From assembly GCA_024233545.1 (NCBI GenBank), contig JACKPL010000002.1, forward strand, positions 306,753 through 370,752: 64,000 nucleotides of DNA, read 5' to 3'. Below, in pieces: positions 19,774 through 28,775 of the stretch (positions within the stretch are counted from its first letter, which is position 1; every line of letters begins with the position of its first letter). Origin of the DNA: a bacterium. Lineage in GTDB: Bacteria > Auribacterota > Auribacteria > Auribacterales > Auribacteraceae. The notes under the pieces were generated by a model, which was not told the origin of the DNA, ran no database searches, and saw nothing but the letters and a program-made list of their open reading frames with translations. The translations under genes and the position numbers were made by a program.

Positions 19774-21867
19774 ATGTTTGTTAGAGAAAGGTTAGTGTCG
19801 TTAAAGAAAAGAGTTGTGTATTGTGTGTTTGCATGGGCTTTTGCTGTTGCGGCGTATGCGGTGGAATATGATAACGATGTCCAGTCGCAATTAGAATTGT
19901 TACCTTATAAATACTCACGGCTAAATAAGCTCAAAGTTAGTGACAACGATTCTCCATGGGTTATACATATTACTGATTACCATTGCCAATATGAACTCCA
20001 GCAAAATATCAGTAAAATTATATATTTTATCGCTAATAAAAACCGCAACATTCCTGTTCCAATTTGCATTGAAGGTGCGAGCGGTGCAGTTTCGACTGCT
20101 TTCTTTTCTTCTATCCCCCATGAAAAAACGCGGAATGAAGTGTCTAATTATTTTTTAAAAAAAGGTAAAATATCCGGAGCAGAATTTTATGCAATAACTG
20201 CTGACACAAATCAGCAGTTATATGGAGTCGATGACCCCGGTTTATATAATCGGAGCTATGAATTATATCGAGAAGTGCATCATACAGCAGTGAAACTCCA
20301 GCCGCAATTTCAGATAATAAGTGATTTTTTCAAAAACGGAATACAGCAACGTTTATCTACTCAGTCAAAAACCATTGTTATGGCAGGGAAGAAGCTTTAT
20401 TCGGAATCGAATGTCAAGCGGTTCATAGTGAGCATGGAGCCTTATTGGTCGCGCCTTGAGCCCACCTCGGATTTTTCTGCTATTAAACGCTATTATGAGC
20501 TTGAACGTTTAGTCAGTGCTGTTGACTTCAAAAAAGTGAATGAGCTGAAGAAAAAATTATTTGAACGGTTAGCGGCCATTTTGCCTGCCGACCAGCGAGA
20601 AAAGATATTATTTAATACCTATGTGCGGTATCAGTTAAACGAAATCAGCGAGCCGGTTTATCTGCGGCATTTAGCGGTACTTGGAGAGGAGTATAACATT
20701 CTTGATCGTGATTATGCTGAACTAATGCATGTCACTCAGCTTTTAGAAGAGATTGCCGGTTTTAATCATGAGCAGTTGCTTGAACAATGCATTTTAATGT
20801 ACGACACCTTAAAAAATCATTTTCTTACTCCAGTTGAACGGCAATTCGTCATGTTTTATGAACAGTGGAATATAATTGAGGAGATGTGCGTTCTCGGATT
20901 ATCGAGAAACGATTTTGTCAATCAGCAATTCCCCGATAAGGATGCCCGTGACCGTTTGCTTATGTATGTGCTTAGTGCCATAGGCGATAGCAACAGCAGT
21001 GATAAAGAGTTGCTTTTCCCTGTAGAATTCTATGCCGCATTTAATCAATTATACAACGATGTTAGTTCTTTTTACCAGAGTGCTATAGCAAGAGATTCTG
21101 CACTTGCAAACAATACTGTTTCGCTTATACAAACCCATAAGGTGCCTATTGTCATCCTTGTGACAGGCGGTTTTCATACAAATGGCATGATGGATATTTT
21201 TGAAAAAGAACATCTAAATTATGCGGTAATAAATCCGCATGGGCTCGAATTTACTGCTCAAAGCAACTATAAATCTATTATGATGGAATATCCCCAAGGT
21301 GCTATGCAGTTGCTGTATTCACCGCAAAGCAATCGTTTAGCTCCTCGCGTTTTATTAAAAAATATCCTTGCCGATCCGATTCTCAGCCAGCAGTTAATGA
21401 AAGAGGCGGCGTTAATGGCAAAACTTTTGGCCATGACCGAAGCAGATACTCTTTCCGGTTTTTCTATGGCTGAAGTTTCGTATGACTCAAATGCATTTAA
21501 AAAGAAGGTAACTGATACGCTAAAATCTTTTACGAGCGAGTGGATATATCGTTTAAGGAAAGCTATGCCTCAACATGGTGAATCTCCAGCTGATGTAAGG
21601 AAAATGGAAAATTCGCTGTTGCAATTAGTACTGATTGAAGAATCGTTGCTTTTAAAAGATGGAAAATCAATTGGATTAACGGTGTTTGATGCCGATACTG
21701 AAACGTTCGTTCATGTTGATGCCGCAGAAACTGCGTCATTAAATACTATATTAAACTATGATTCCGCTCTTTTCCCTGATGCTCCCGTTACTTTTGATTT
21801 GGAAGAACGGTTAGGAAGTTTTACATTTCGATTTACTCGAACTCAGCAACCAACCGGTATATTTTGA
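19774..21867 (+). CDS. N-terminal part of second giant exported protein (ChaN/TIKI-like domain)
   Basis: 697 residues as read. A Lys/Arg-rich start and hydrophobic stretch ending in AFAVAAYAVE form a signal peptide. The body is homologous to the N-terminus of the first giant: shared are DYHxxYE (near 19975), EGASG, ISGxEFY/ISGxEYY, GVDxPxLY and VTGGFH (21166-21177). His...Glu...GxxH in this order is the pattern of the ChaN/TIKI/EreA superfamily, some of which are metalloproteases or haem binders; this is inference by motif. The stop at 21865-21867 is probably artefactual: from 21815 the +1 frame is open through to 25396, and loss of one T from the T4 at 21819-21822 fuses both parts into about 1,873 residues. 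GAGGAG precedes the ATG. Confidence 0.78.
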   Translation: MFVRERLVSLKKRVVYCVFAWAFAVAAYAVEYDNDVQSQLELLPYKYSRLNKLKVSDNDSPWVIHITDYHCQYELQQNISKIIYFIANKNRNIPVPICIEGASGAVSTAFFSSIPHEKTRNEVSNYFLKKGKISGAEFYAITADTNQQLYGVDDPGLYNRSYELYREVHHTAVKLQPQFQIISDFFKNGIQQRLSTQSKTIVMAGKKLYSESNVKRFIVSMEPYWSRLEPTSDFSAIKRYYELERLVSAVDFKKVNELKKKLFERLAAILPADQREKILFNTYVRYQLNEISEPVYLRHLAVLGEEYNILDRDYAELMHVTQLLEEIAGFNHEQLLEQCILMYDTLKNHFLTPVERQFVMFYEQWNIIEEMCVLGLSRNDFVNQQFPDKDARDRLLMYVLSAIGDSNSSDKELLFPVEFYAAFNQLYNDVSSFYQSAIARDSALANNTVSLIQTHKVPIVILVTGGFHTNGMMDIFEKEHLNYAVINPHGLEFTAQSNYKSIMMEYPQGAMQLLYSPQSNRLAPRVLLKNILADPILSQQLMKEAALMAKLLAMTEADTLSGFSMAEVSYDSNAFKKKVTDTLKSFTSEWIYRLRKAMPQHGESPADVRKMENSLLQLVLIEESLLLKDGKSIGLTVFDADTETFVHVDAAETASLNTILNYDSALFPDAPVTFDLEERLGSFTFRFTRTQQPTGIF

Positions 21868-21901
21868 TACTGCAATAGAGTCTGATTCGGCAAGAGAAAC
21901 A

Positions 21902-24900
21902 GTGCAGACAGCATCAGTTGGAGAATTGCTTCAGCACATAGAGCACCTTAAAGAGAAGGTTATCACCCGCCCGTATGCAATCCGTTATCGTGTGCAGTTG
22001 AACAAAGCATTAAAGGCGGTTGCGGATTTTCTTGAGTTCGCCGCCGAACAGGAAGAGAAAATCGGCAGTCGTGCACAAGCTCTGCATTTACGTTCCAGCG
22101 CCGCATTATATCGAGGCAATATGGAACGGGCTCAACTTTTGTTCAGAGAATATATGAAATATCTGCCCGAAAACCAATCAAACCTTGCTTCGCAACTATT
22201 TGTTAGAAACGCCATGATGCATGGACAAAAAGTAAGCGAACAAATTGAGGATAGTGACGGCAAACCATTCTATGACCGCTATGGAAGGCCGATACATGCC
22301 CGTCTCCTTGATGATACCCTGCAGTACGGTTCAGAGACTTCGGATGTTACTCAACAGCGCCTTATTCAAAGAGCTCGTGAATTCGAGGAAATGAATGAAC
22401 TGTACTATTCTCGTATAGTTGCAAGAGCGGCATCTAATCTAACTGATCCAAGCAGGAATTACCGGTATACACAACTTAACCTTGCGCTTATGTTGTCTTC
22501 GGGGAGAACAGGTTATTCTTCTTCAATGTTGGCTCAAGGCGGCCAGTCGTACGGGGCGTACACCAACACACAGTTGCGCCGTAATGTAGTCGGCGAAGTT
22601 ATCCCTAGGGTAAGTTATCTGTACGATGCGGGATATACCCGGGAATTGGTGAAAAATAAAAAGATTTTTCTTAATGAAGAAGATGCGTTATCGGATGTTT
22701 CTTTACCGCCGTCACGTATAGCGGCAATTCTGGTGAATCCCATCCATTTGCCCGATGTATTAGGTAGCCTGAGCGATTTTCCTACAAGAAATATGCCGAT
22801 ACTCGATACGGAAGGGAATCTGTTATGGGAAAACGTCACAATTGAAACAGTCGCACGTAAATATGAAAAAGCATATCAGTCGCACAAGAAAGATGTAGTC
22901 GTTCGGCGGGAAATTTCCTCTGCGGACTATACATATGTGAAAAAAGTGAACAATCCGGAAAGAATAGTCGCTATAGGCGATGTCCAGTCGGATTATGCGG
23001 CGCTGAGCAAAATACTTCAGAATACAGGTATTATCGATCAGAACGGCACTCTCATCGCTCAATCCGGTACAGTAGTCGTAATAAACGGCGATTTTTGCGA
23101 CAAGGGTACCGGCGAAGCAATGAAAAAAACGATTGATCTGGTGATGAATCTCCAAAAGCAGGCTGAAGGGACAGGCATTGAAATCATCGTTACGCTTGGC
23201 AATCATGAAGTCCGTTTCCTTTCAGGGAAATGGTACAGTACATCTGAGAAAACGCTCATGGATTTTTTAAGTATTATAGGGTTTGATGAGAAAAAAGCCG
23301 TTGAATTAAGAGAAGCATTATCCAAAAACGATACGGCAAAACTCGGATTTTTCATTAGCCAATATCCCGATACCATGAAATATATACATTATTTATGGCA
23401 CCTTCCGGTTATTGCACAAGTAGGGAACCATGTGTTTGTTCATGCTGGCCCCACACCGGCGTTTAATACACAATTGAGAAACGTTCTGAACGAATACGTA
23501 GGCTGGAGCACAGAGCAGGCAATAGATTTTATTTATTCATCTGCAATTCGGGAAAAAGGATTTAATGGGTATCTTTTTGACGATGGGTTCGATTCGCTTT
23601 TTACTGCCGCTCCGGAATGGACTCCTCCTCATTTTATCCAAGACCAAAGTATTGTCGATGCGTTTCTCGCTTTTTTTGACGGAGCAAGTTTTCTTGGAGT
23701 TGGGCATAATAAAGCTTTGGGGGTCTTAGGCAATAAAGAACAGTTTGGTAAGATAACGCGAGTCGGTTCTAGAAACAATATTATCAAACTTGATGTCGGT
23801 GTATCGCATGCCGCAAACCGCAACCAGAAAACAACTTTTGCGAAAGCATATATTGTTGATCCGCGACAAGCAGATTTCATACATTCAGTAGATGAATCGA
23901 ATAGCCGGGCAAGCCTTGTTTTGCCTTCCGAATGCCGGAAATCATTTATGGATACAGATGTGGCGGCAATATATGATCTAATGTTCGGCGGCAATAATCA
24001 AAGAGTTGATTCTCCGGGCAGTGCGGAACAAGACACTTCGGTTAGCATCAATGAGGTATTCGATCAGTTCTATCGCAAAGTATTTATGATTTTTACCCCT
24101 GTTGCCGGTTTAAAAGAAGCGCAGTTCATAACTGAAACCAATCGATGGCTGAAAGTTGGCGAACCGTTGTGGAATAAAACCAAAGAACGGATTGATCCCG
24201 TCGAAGATGAAAAAGTCTATAAGGTTCTTGAACGTTATATACAGTACCTTTACGATATTCGAGCGGGAATAATTGATTCTGAACTTATTTCGTTAAGCCA
24301 TTTTAAAGAGTATGTTCAAAATATGCCTTTAGAAACTGGTTCTGCAGTCAGTACAAAAGCTCTGCATGGAAGAGAGGTAGACTATAAAAATAACGCTCCT
24401 CGTGTATATGCCGGTTTACATCAAGGCAAAAGCAAACCGTTCCCAAGCGAAATTATCGGTGTGGTGAAAGATAGGTTATCTCAAATTATTGAACAAAGGC
24501 GCCGTTTTAATGCCGCAGATTACATGACAATCGAGCATCTTTTACAGGTAAACGATTTGCTTACAAAAAGAGAAGAATACCGGTCGGCTTTTTTATTGTT
24601 TACTGCTAATGACGGTAATCCGGGAATTTTCCTCGATAAAGAAGGAGACGGCGTTTTAGGAGTTGGGTTCCATTACGAAATATATTTCGGCGCGCCTCTG
24701 GCGATGTATTTATGGAACATGTATATTAAAACAGGTGATGTTGAATATCTCAATAAATTAACTGCATTTATTGTTCATGAAAGTTTTGAATATATAAACC
24801 GCTATAGAGTGTCTCCCAAAAAGGATCTCGCTGAATTGCATAGCGAAGCTGAGCGTCTTGAAGTAGTTGTTGCAGGAAAAGGAAACACAGGCAGTGCACT

Positions 24901-25396
24901 TGACGATGAAATTGACCGGCTCATTAACGAATGGTTTAAAGAGAATACCGATAAGGAAGCAAAAGTAAAAAAACAATTTCTTGCGGAATATGGCAAATAC
25001 CTGAGAGAAACAGGGAGTTTTCAGCAGTACAAAGCAGTGTTTAAAACCCTCAATATACCTATTGAGGGGCCTGCCTTAAATGAAGCCGATATGGTTAATC
25101 GCTTGTATATGTATTTGGCGGATCGGTATCCTAACCAGTTATTTGATGCGTTAAAATCTCTTTACGTCAATTTGGAAGATGTCTTTATTATTATAGACGA
25201 AGGCGCGTTTACTCAATCGGAACTGTTTTTGCTTGCTATGATGCTCACAGAAAAAACAGATTCGCATGAAACAGTCGATGTTGCAGTATTAGGAGGAGTA
25301 TTTGACTTTCTCAACGTTACCGATTTGCCTCGTCCAAAAACATCATCAATGCAACAGCGTTCTATATCACAAATTTTGAGGGAATCTTCAATTTAA
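21902..25396 (+). CDS. C-terminal part of second giant protein, with PPP-type metallophosphatase domain
   Basis: 1,164 residues from a GTG that has no ribosome-binding site; the frame is open upstream to 21815, so this is most likely the continuation of the preceding reading frame after a one-base shift. A Ser/Thr phosphatase-like metallophosphoesterase domain spans about 22960-23780: AIGDVQSD, INGDFCDKG, LGNHEV, FVHAGP and GVGHNK correspond to the GDxHx, GDxxDRG, GNHE, HAG and GH metal-binding motifs. The first motif has Gln where PPP enzymes usually have His. Before it is a helical repeat-like region, and behind it an unassigned helical C-terminus of about 540 residues. With a signal peptide on the upstream part, an extracytoplasmic phosphatase is expected; the substrate is unknown. 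Confidence 0.75.
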   Translation: MQTASVGELLQHIEHLKEKVITRPYAIRYRVQLNKALKAVADFLEFAAEQEEKIGSRAQALHLRSSAALYRGNMERAQLLFREYMKYLPENQSNLASQLFVRNAMMHGQKVSEQIEDSDGKPFYDRYGRPIHARLLDDTLQYGSETSDVTQQRLIQRAREFEEMNELYYSRIVARAASNLTDPSRNYRYTQLNLALMLSSGRTGYSSSMLAQGGQSYGAYTNTQLRRNVVGEVIPRVSYLYDAGYTRELVKNKKIFLNEEDALSDVSLPPSRIAAILVNPIHLPDVLGSLSDFPTRNMPILDTEGNLLWENVTIETVARKYEKAYQSHKKDVVVRREISSADYTYVKKVNNPERIVAIGDVQSDYAALSKILQNTGIIDQNGTLIAQSGTVVVINGDFCDKGTGEAMKKTIDLVMNLQKQAEGTGIEIIVTLGNHEVRFLSGKWYSTSEKTLMDFLSIIGFDEKKAVELREALSKNDTAKLGFFISQYPDTMKYIHYLWHLPVIAQVGNHVFVHAGPTPAFNTQLRNVLNEYVGWSTEQAIDFIYSSAIREKGFNGYLFDDGFDSLFTAAPEWTPPHFIQDQSIVDAFLAFFDGASFLGVGHNKALGVLGNKEQFGKITRVGSRNNIIKLDVGVSHAANRNQKTTFAKAYIVDPRQADFIHSVDESNSRASLVLPSECRKSFMDTDVAAIYDLMFGGNNQRVDSPGSAEQDTSVSINEVFDQFYRKVFMIFTPVAGLKEAQFITETNRWLKVGEPLWNKTKERIDPVEDEKVYKVLERYIQYLYDIRAGIIDSELISLSHFKEYVQNMPLETGSAVSTKALHGREVDYKNNAPRVYAGLHQGKSKPFPSEIIGVVKDRLSQIIEQRRRFNAADYMTIEHLLQVNDLLTKREEYRSAFLLFTANDGNPGIFLDKEGDGVLGVGFHYEIYFGAPLAMYLWNMYIKTGDVEYLNKLTAFIVHESFEYINRYRVSPKKDLAELHSEAERLEVVVAGKGNTGSALDDEIDRLINEWFKENTDKEAKVKKQFLAEYGKYLRETGSFQQYKAVFKTLNIPIEGPALNEADMVNRLYMYLADRYPNQLFDALKSLYVNLEDVFIIIDEGAFTQSELFLLAMMLTEKTDSHETVDVAVLGGVFDFLNVTDLPRPKTSSMQQRSISQILRESSI

Positions 25397-25482
25397 TATG
25401 TACGGCATGTTATTACTATAAATATTGATTTATCTTAAAGTGAAGCGGTAGGTAAAAAAGTAAAAAACCGGAAAATTTTTCC

Positions 25483-25509
25483 TAAATTTTTTCATTATTG
25501 TTCCGATAC
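25483..25509 (+). promoter_or_regulatory. Sigma-28-type flagellar promoter for flgM
   Basis: TAAA at 25483-25486, a 15-base spacer, then TCCGATAC at 25502-25509. This matches the FliA/SigD consensus TAAA-N15-GCCGATAA at 10 of 12 positions with exact spacing. flgM being a late, sigma-28-driven gene fits its feedback role. Confidence 0.75.
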
Positions 25510-25541
25510 AATTACTGCAGGAGCAATATAAGGAGATGTAT

Positions 25542-25850
25542 ATGGAAATACCCGATGTACGAAAGGTTGCATCCAATATAACCAATCAGGATGTGCATTC
25601 TGTTCGTAAACGTAATGAGCAAACCGCTGGACAACCTGAAAAAAATAAAACATTCGAAAGAACCGATGCGCTTGTTCTGTCGGAAGAAGGCAAAAAAGCA
25701 TTGGAAATTGAACGATATGCTCAGATCGGGAAATTACTGCCCTCTGTACGCGAAGATACCATAGCTAAAGTCAAAGACCGTCTGCAAAACGGTTTCTATT
25801 CTAACGGCGAGATTCTAAAAGAAACCGCGAGAAAATTACTCGGATCATAA
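25542..25850 (+). CDS. flgM: Anti-sigma-28 factor FlgM
   Basis: 102 residues. FlgM holds sigma-28 inactive until it is exported through the completed hook-basal body. The disordered, charged N-terminal half and the helical C-terminus (VREDTIAKVKDRLQNGFYSNGEIL, here quoted by its core KVKDRLQNGFY) fit the family. AGGAG at 25531-25535 lies too close to the ATG at 25536, so the ATG at 25542 is the better start. It has its own sigma-28-like promoter and is separated from the flgF operon by a hairpin and a sigma-54 promoter. The sigma-28 gene itself is not in this window. Confidence 0.88.
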   Translation: MEIPDVRKVASNITNQDVHSVRKRNEQTAGQPEKNKTFERTDALVLSEEGKKALEIERYAQIGKLLPSVREDTIAKVKDRLQNGFYSNGEILKETARKLLGS

Positions 25851-25853
25851 AGT

Positions 25854-25904
25854 GAGCCATAGCCAAGTGCGCGTTAAGTGTGCACTTTTCATGCTCTATA
25901 GCTC
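25854..25904 (+). terminator. Nested hairpin after flgM
   Basis: Inner stem AAGTGCGCG (25865-25873) pairs with TGTGCACTT (25879-25887), nine pairs including two G-T, around a 5-base loop and followed by TT. An outer stem GAGCCATAG (25854-25862) pairs with CTATAGCTC (25896-25904) with one mismatch. It starts 4 bases after the flgM stop. The T tail is short, so it could be an mRNA-stabilising structure as well as a terminator. Confidence 0.5.
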
Positions 25905-26140
25905 ATCGCGGTTTTCCATCTAAGATCAATAAAATTGCTTCCGTTGTCATATCGGTTGGCACTCCGTTTTTTCTTTTTAAATCAAAGCGTAATGTATCAT
26001 TTATAGATGTATTATTATTAGACAGTTATAAAATATATTCTGTTTTTTCCACACGTCGTTTATCTATTCTTAACAGTTACAATGAGATTTGTACAGCAAA
26101 CAGCGCTGAATCGAACATATCCTTTACTATAAAATGCGAT

Positions 26141-26157
26141 TGGCATAACTATTGCTT
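26141..26157 (+). promoter_or_regulatory. Sigma-54 (-24/-12) promoter of the flgF operon
   Basis: TGGCATAACTATTGCTT: the invariant GG (26142-26143) and GC (26154-26155) are exactly 10 bases apart, and the elements match TGGCAC-N5-TTGC. Transcription would begin near 26167, leaving AAAAGGAGG in the leader before the flgF ATG at 26189. The GAF-AAA+ activator at 54.3-55.8 kb is a candidate, though unproven, partner. Confidence 0.85.
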
Positions 26158-26188
26158 GATTATTTTTATCGTATAAAAGGAGGTTGCC

Positions 26189-26593
26189 ATGTTCGAAGGG
26201 TTGTACAATTCTGCCTCAGGTATGATTTCTCAAAGTTTCATTCAGGAAATTATTGCCGCTAATATTGCAAAGTCCGTAGTGCCGGGTTATAAAAAACAAA
26301 CACCTGTTTCAGAATCTTTTGAAACTGAGTTGTCGAACTATTTTAAACAGGTTGGCGGCTCGAAAATTAAGGATATTTATACGTCATTTGCCCAAGGAAA
26401 TATCAAACTCACCAGTAATCCACTAGACGTAGCTTTAACAGGCGGAGGTTTTTTAGTTGTTGAAAATAGCACTTTGGAAGGAAGTGGAAATTTATATACG
26501 CGCAACGGAAGGTTAAGTATCAACCCCGATGGTGTATTAGTAACCCTTGATGGATATCCGGTTTTAGGGGAAAAAAGGAAAAATTTCCATTAA
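26189..26593 (+). CDS. flgF: Flagellar rod protein FlgF, 5' part (frameshifted)
   Basis: 134 residues as read, then an early stop. FlgF forms part of the proximal rod. The N-terminus MFEGLYNSASGM and NIAKSVVPGYKKQ carry the rod/hook family pattern (normally ANNLANxxTxGFK), and LTSNPLDVALTGGGFLVVE is the conserved second motif. The A6 run at 26571-26576 contains one base more than the frame needs; removing it restores an uninterrupted frame to 26951 and a normal 253-residue FlgF. AAAAGGAGG precedes the ATG. First gene of a large sigma-54-driven operon. It could also be called a FlgG-like paralogue, but position before flgG supports FlgF. Confidence 0.85.
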   Translation: MFEGLYNSASGMISQSFIQEIIAANIAKSVVPGYKKQTPVSESFETELSNYFKQVGGSKIKDIYTSFAQGNIKLTSNPLDVALTGGGFLVVENSTLEGSGNLYTRNGRLSINPDGVLVTLDGYPVLGEKRKNFH

Positions 26594-26951
26594 AGATGCA
26601 ACACAGGATCTCACCGGTCCCCATGAAATCATTATTGATCAGAACGGCACCGTATCTGTTCGCCACAACCAGACGGTAGAGGAAATTGATACATTAAGAA
26701 TCGTTGATTTTGAAGAATATAACCGTCTTGCGCCTGTAGGCAATAGCCTTTTTAATAGCGGCGGGCAAGAAGAAGGAAAAAGCGGAAATACTGTTGTCAA
26801 TCAAGGATATATCGAGGAATCAAATGTTAATATTTTGGACGAAATGGTTTCGATGATTGCTAATATGCGGTTGTATGAATCGAATCAAAAAACGCTTCGT
26901 ACTATCAGCGAATCATTGCAGAGAAGCATTACTGAAATAGGAAGAGTATAA
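26580..26951 (+). CDS. flgF: Flagellar rod protein FlgF, 3' part (after frameshift)
   Basis: Continuation of flgF in the next frame, about 123 codons starting inside the A-rich junction; it has no start codon or ribosome-binding site of its own. It reads ISIKDATQDL, then a beta-rich middle and ends with the helical C-terminal signature NVNILDEMVSMIANMRLYE typical of FlgF/FlgG (hydrophobic, ending in the ANMRxYExNQK pattern). Both halves together give the usual family length. FlgG follows 29 bases later. Confidence 0.82.
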   Translation, partial: KISIKDATQDLTGPHEIIIDQNGTVSVRHNQTVEEIDTLRIVDFEEYNRLAPVGNSLFNSGGQEEGKSGNTVVNQGYIEESNVNILDEMVSMIANMRLYESNQKTLRTISESLQRSITEIGRV

Positions 26952-26980
26952 ACATTGAGCATAGATGAGGAGGTTACCCC

Positions 26981-27763
26981 ATGTTAGGAGCGCTATTTAC
27001 ATCGTCAACGGGTATGAAGGCACAGCAGTTGTATGTAGACACAATCGCCAATAACCTTGCCAATGTCAATACCACAGGATTTAAAAAAAGCCGCATTGAT
27101 TTCCAAGACCTTCTTTACCAAACATTAAAACCTGCCGGAGTAGAAACCGCAGACGGAAATCAAGTGCCGGAAGGAATGCAGGTCGGGTTGGGCGTTAAAC
27201 CGGTGGCAATCAGCAAACAGTTTACACAAGGAACACTGACTTTGACCGGAAACGAATTTGATGTTGCGATTGAAGGAGATGGTTTTTTTCAGGTACTACA
27301 GCCGGATGGATCAGTCGCTTTTACCCGTGATGGTTCTTTTAATCTTGATGCAAATGGAAATATTGTTTCAAATGACGGTTTCTTCATTCAGCCTTCAATT
27401 ACGGTACCTGCTAATACCCAGCAAGTTAGTATCGGGCAGGATGGAACGGTATCTGCCGTTTTGGAAGACGGCACCATTAGCAATCTCGGGCAAATCAATT
27501 TGGCAACGTTTCCCAATCCTGCAGGATTGAGCGCAATCGGGCGCAATTTGCTTCTTGAAACTGAAGCTTCCGGTTCTCCTTCTGCAGGCGTCGCAGGGTT
27601 GAATGGACGAGGTACTTTGACGCAAGGGTTTCTTGAATTATCTAATGTGGAAATTGTTGATGAAATGGTCAATATGATTATTGCTCAGCGTGCCTATGAA
27701 ATCAATTCGCGTGCCATACGAACTGCCGATGAAATGCTTCAGGTAGCTAATCAGTTGAGGTAA
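26981..27763 (+). CDS. flgG: Flagellar distal rod protein FlgG
   Basis: 260 residues, normal for FlgG, which builds the distal rod crossing the P and L rings. N-terminal LFTSSTGMKAQQLYVD plus NNLANVNTTGFKKSR, the middle LTGNEFDVAIEGDGFFQV, and the C-terminal MVNMIIAQRAYEINSRAI are all textbook for the family. GAGGAGG-like AGGAGG lies 8 bases upstream of the ATG. It follows flgF and precedes flgA by 7 bases. Confidence 0.97.
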   Translation: MLGALFTSSTGMKAQQLYVDTIANNLANVNTTGFKKSRIDFQDLLYQTLKPAGVETADGNQVPEGMQVGLGVKPVAISKQFTQGTLTLTGNEFDVAIEGDGFFQVLQPDGSVAFTRDGSFNLDANGNIVSNDGFFIQPSITVPANTQQVSIGQDGTVSAVLEDGTISNLGQINLATFPNPAGLSAIGRNLLLETEASGSPSAGVAGLNGRGTLTQGFLELSNVEIVDEMVNMIIAQRAYEINSRAIRTADEMLQVANQLR

Positions 27764-27770
27764 TACAATA

Positions 27771-28775
27771 ATGAAACACTATAAAATTTTGCTGATAGTT
27801 TTTGTCGGATTACTGCTCATGCCGCAGTGTGTTTCACCATCTCCAACAGTCATTGAGTTGAAAAAAGAGGTGTCAGTAGGAGACCCTGAATTTCAGCTTG
27901 GCGACATAGCCGTAATAAATGGAGATAACGATAAAATAGTCAATCTGTTAAAAGCAGTAGATTTAGGCAATACACCCTCTATAACTCAAGGAAGGCGTAA
28001 TGTAACGGCGGCAGAAATAATGAACAAAATTAGTGACGCAGGTTTTACCAACGATGACGTATCTTTTTGCGGTGCCCCCCATACATTGGTTTTGCCGGAA
28101 ATGCAGACAATCCCGCCGGATGTACTGATTCAGCGGGCGGAAGAATATATCAGAGAGAATATGCCGTGGGAAGAAAATGAAGCGCTTATACTGCCGTTGC
28201 GTTCACCTAATCCCATCGATGTTTCTACAGGCGATGTGACGTTCGAAGTTGCCCCGCTGTCCAGTGATAATTTTATTGGGCAAACTCGTTACAATGTTAT
28301 TGTGAGTGTAAATGGAATGGTCGAAAAAAGCGTTGACGTTTTTTTTAAAATAACGGTTTTTAAAAAAGTTTTGGTTGCGATGCAGAAGATCGAACGGGGA
28401 GAAATGTTAACTCCCGATAACGTCAAGCTGGTTAAACGCGAAGTAAAGGCATCAACACAGGATGCAATCAGTAAACCTGAACTTGCTTTAGGCATGATAG
28501 CGCGCAGGACAATTGCCGAACAAAAGATTATCAAAGAAGCATATTTGTCTATGCCGGTTTTAGTGCAGGCGCGAAATGCGGTCAAAATGATTGTTCAATC
28601 AGGACAGATGACCATTACAAGTCTAGGTGTTGCTTTGGAAAATGGAAGCCTCGGCCAGTTTGTCCGTGTGCAGAATATCGATTCGAAGAAAGTTGTTTAT
28701 GGAAGGGTTGTAGGATTTAGGCAAGTTCTTTTAGATGGGTTTGACAATCAATCGAATATAGGTAATGAACTATGA
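27771..28775 (+). CDS. flgA: Flagellar P-ring chaperone FlgA
   Basis: 334 residues, longer than the ~220 of enteric FlgA because of an N-terminal extension (about 150 residues) also seen in FlgA of spirochaetes and other deep lineages. A signal peptide with MPQCVSPSP spans the first ~25 residues; a Cys there (MPQC) could be a lipobox but lacks the usual Leu/Ala context. The SAF-type C-terminal domain is clear: KIERGEMLTPDNVKL, LGMIARRTI, then VQSGQMTITSLGVALENGSLGQFVRVQN (quoted by cores). FlgA helps assemble the FlgI P ring in the periplasm. Its stop overlaps the flgH start (ATGA). Confidence 0.9.
   Translation: MKHYKILLIVFVGLLLMPQCVSPSPTVIELKKEVSVGDPEFQLGDIAVINGDNDKIVNLLKAVDLGNTPSITQGRRNVTAAEIMNKISDAGFTNDDVSFCGAPHTLVLPEMQTIPPDVLIQRAEEYIRENMPWEENEALILPLRSPNPIDVSTGDVTFEVAPLSSDNFIGQTRYNVIVSVNGMVEKSVDVFFKITVFKKVLVAMQKIERGEMLTPDNVKLVKREVKASTQDAISKPELALGMIARRTIAEQKIIKEAYLSMPVLVQARNAVKMIVQSGQMTITSLGVALENGSLGQFVRVQNIDSKKVVYGRVVGFRQVLLDGFDNQSNIGNEL

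Larger units (their letters stand above)
25851..26188. other. Intergenic region between flgM and flgF
   Basis: 338 bases without a credible gene. It holds the hairpin after flgM (25854-25904) and the sigma-54 promoter of the flgF operon (26141-26157). The 235 bases between them are AT-rich and would be where an enhancer-binding activator must bind, but no obvious dyad was recognised there. A 98-codon open frame covering most of it looks non-coding. Confidence 0.6.

Noticed and set aside
25880..26176. 98-codon open frame between flgM and flgF
   Set aside because: No ribosome site; overlaps the hairpin and the sigma-54 promoter, and has low-complexity composition.
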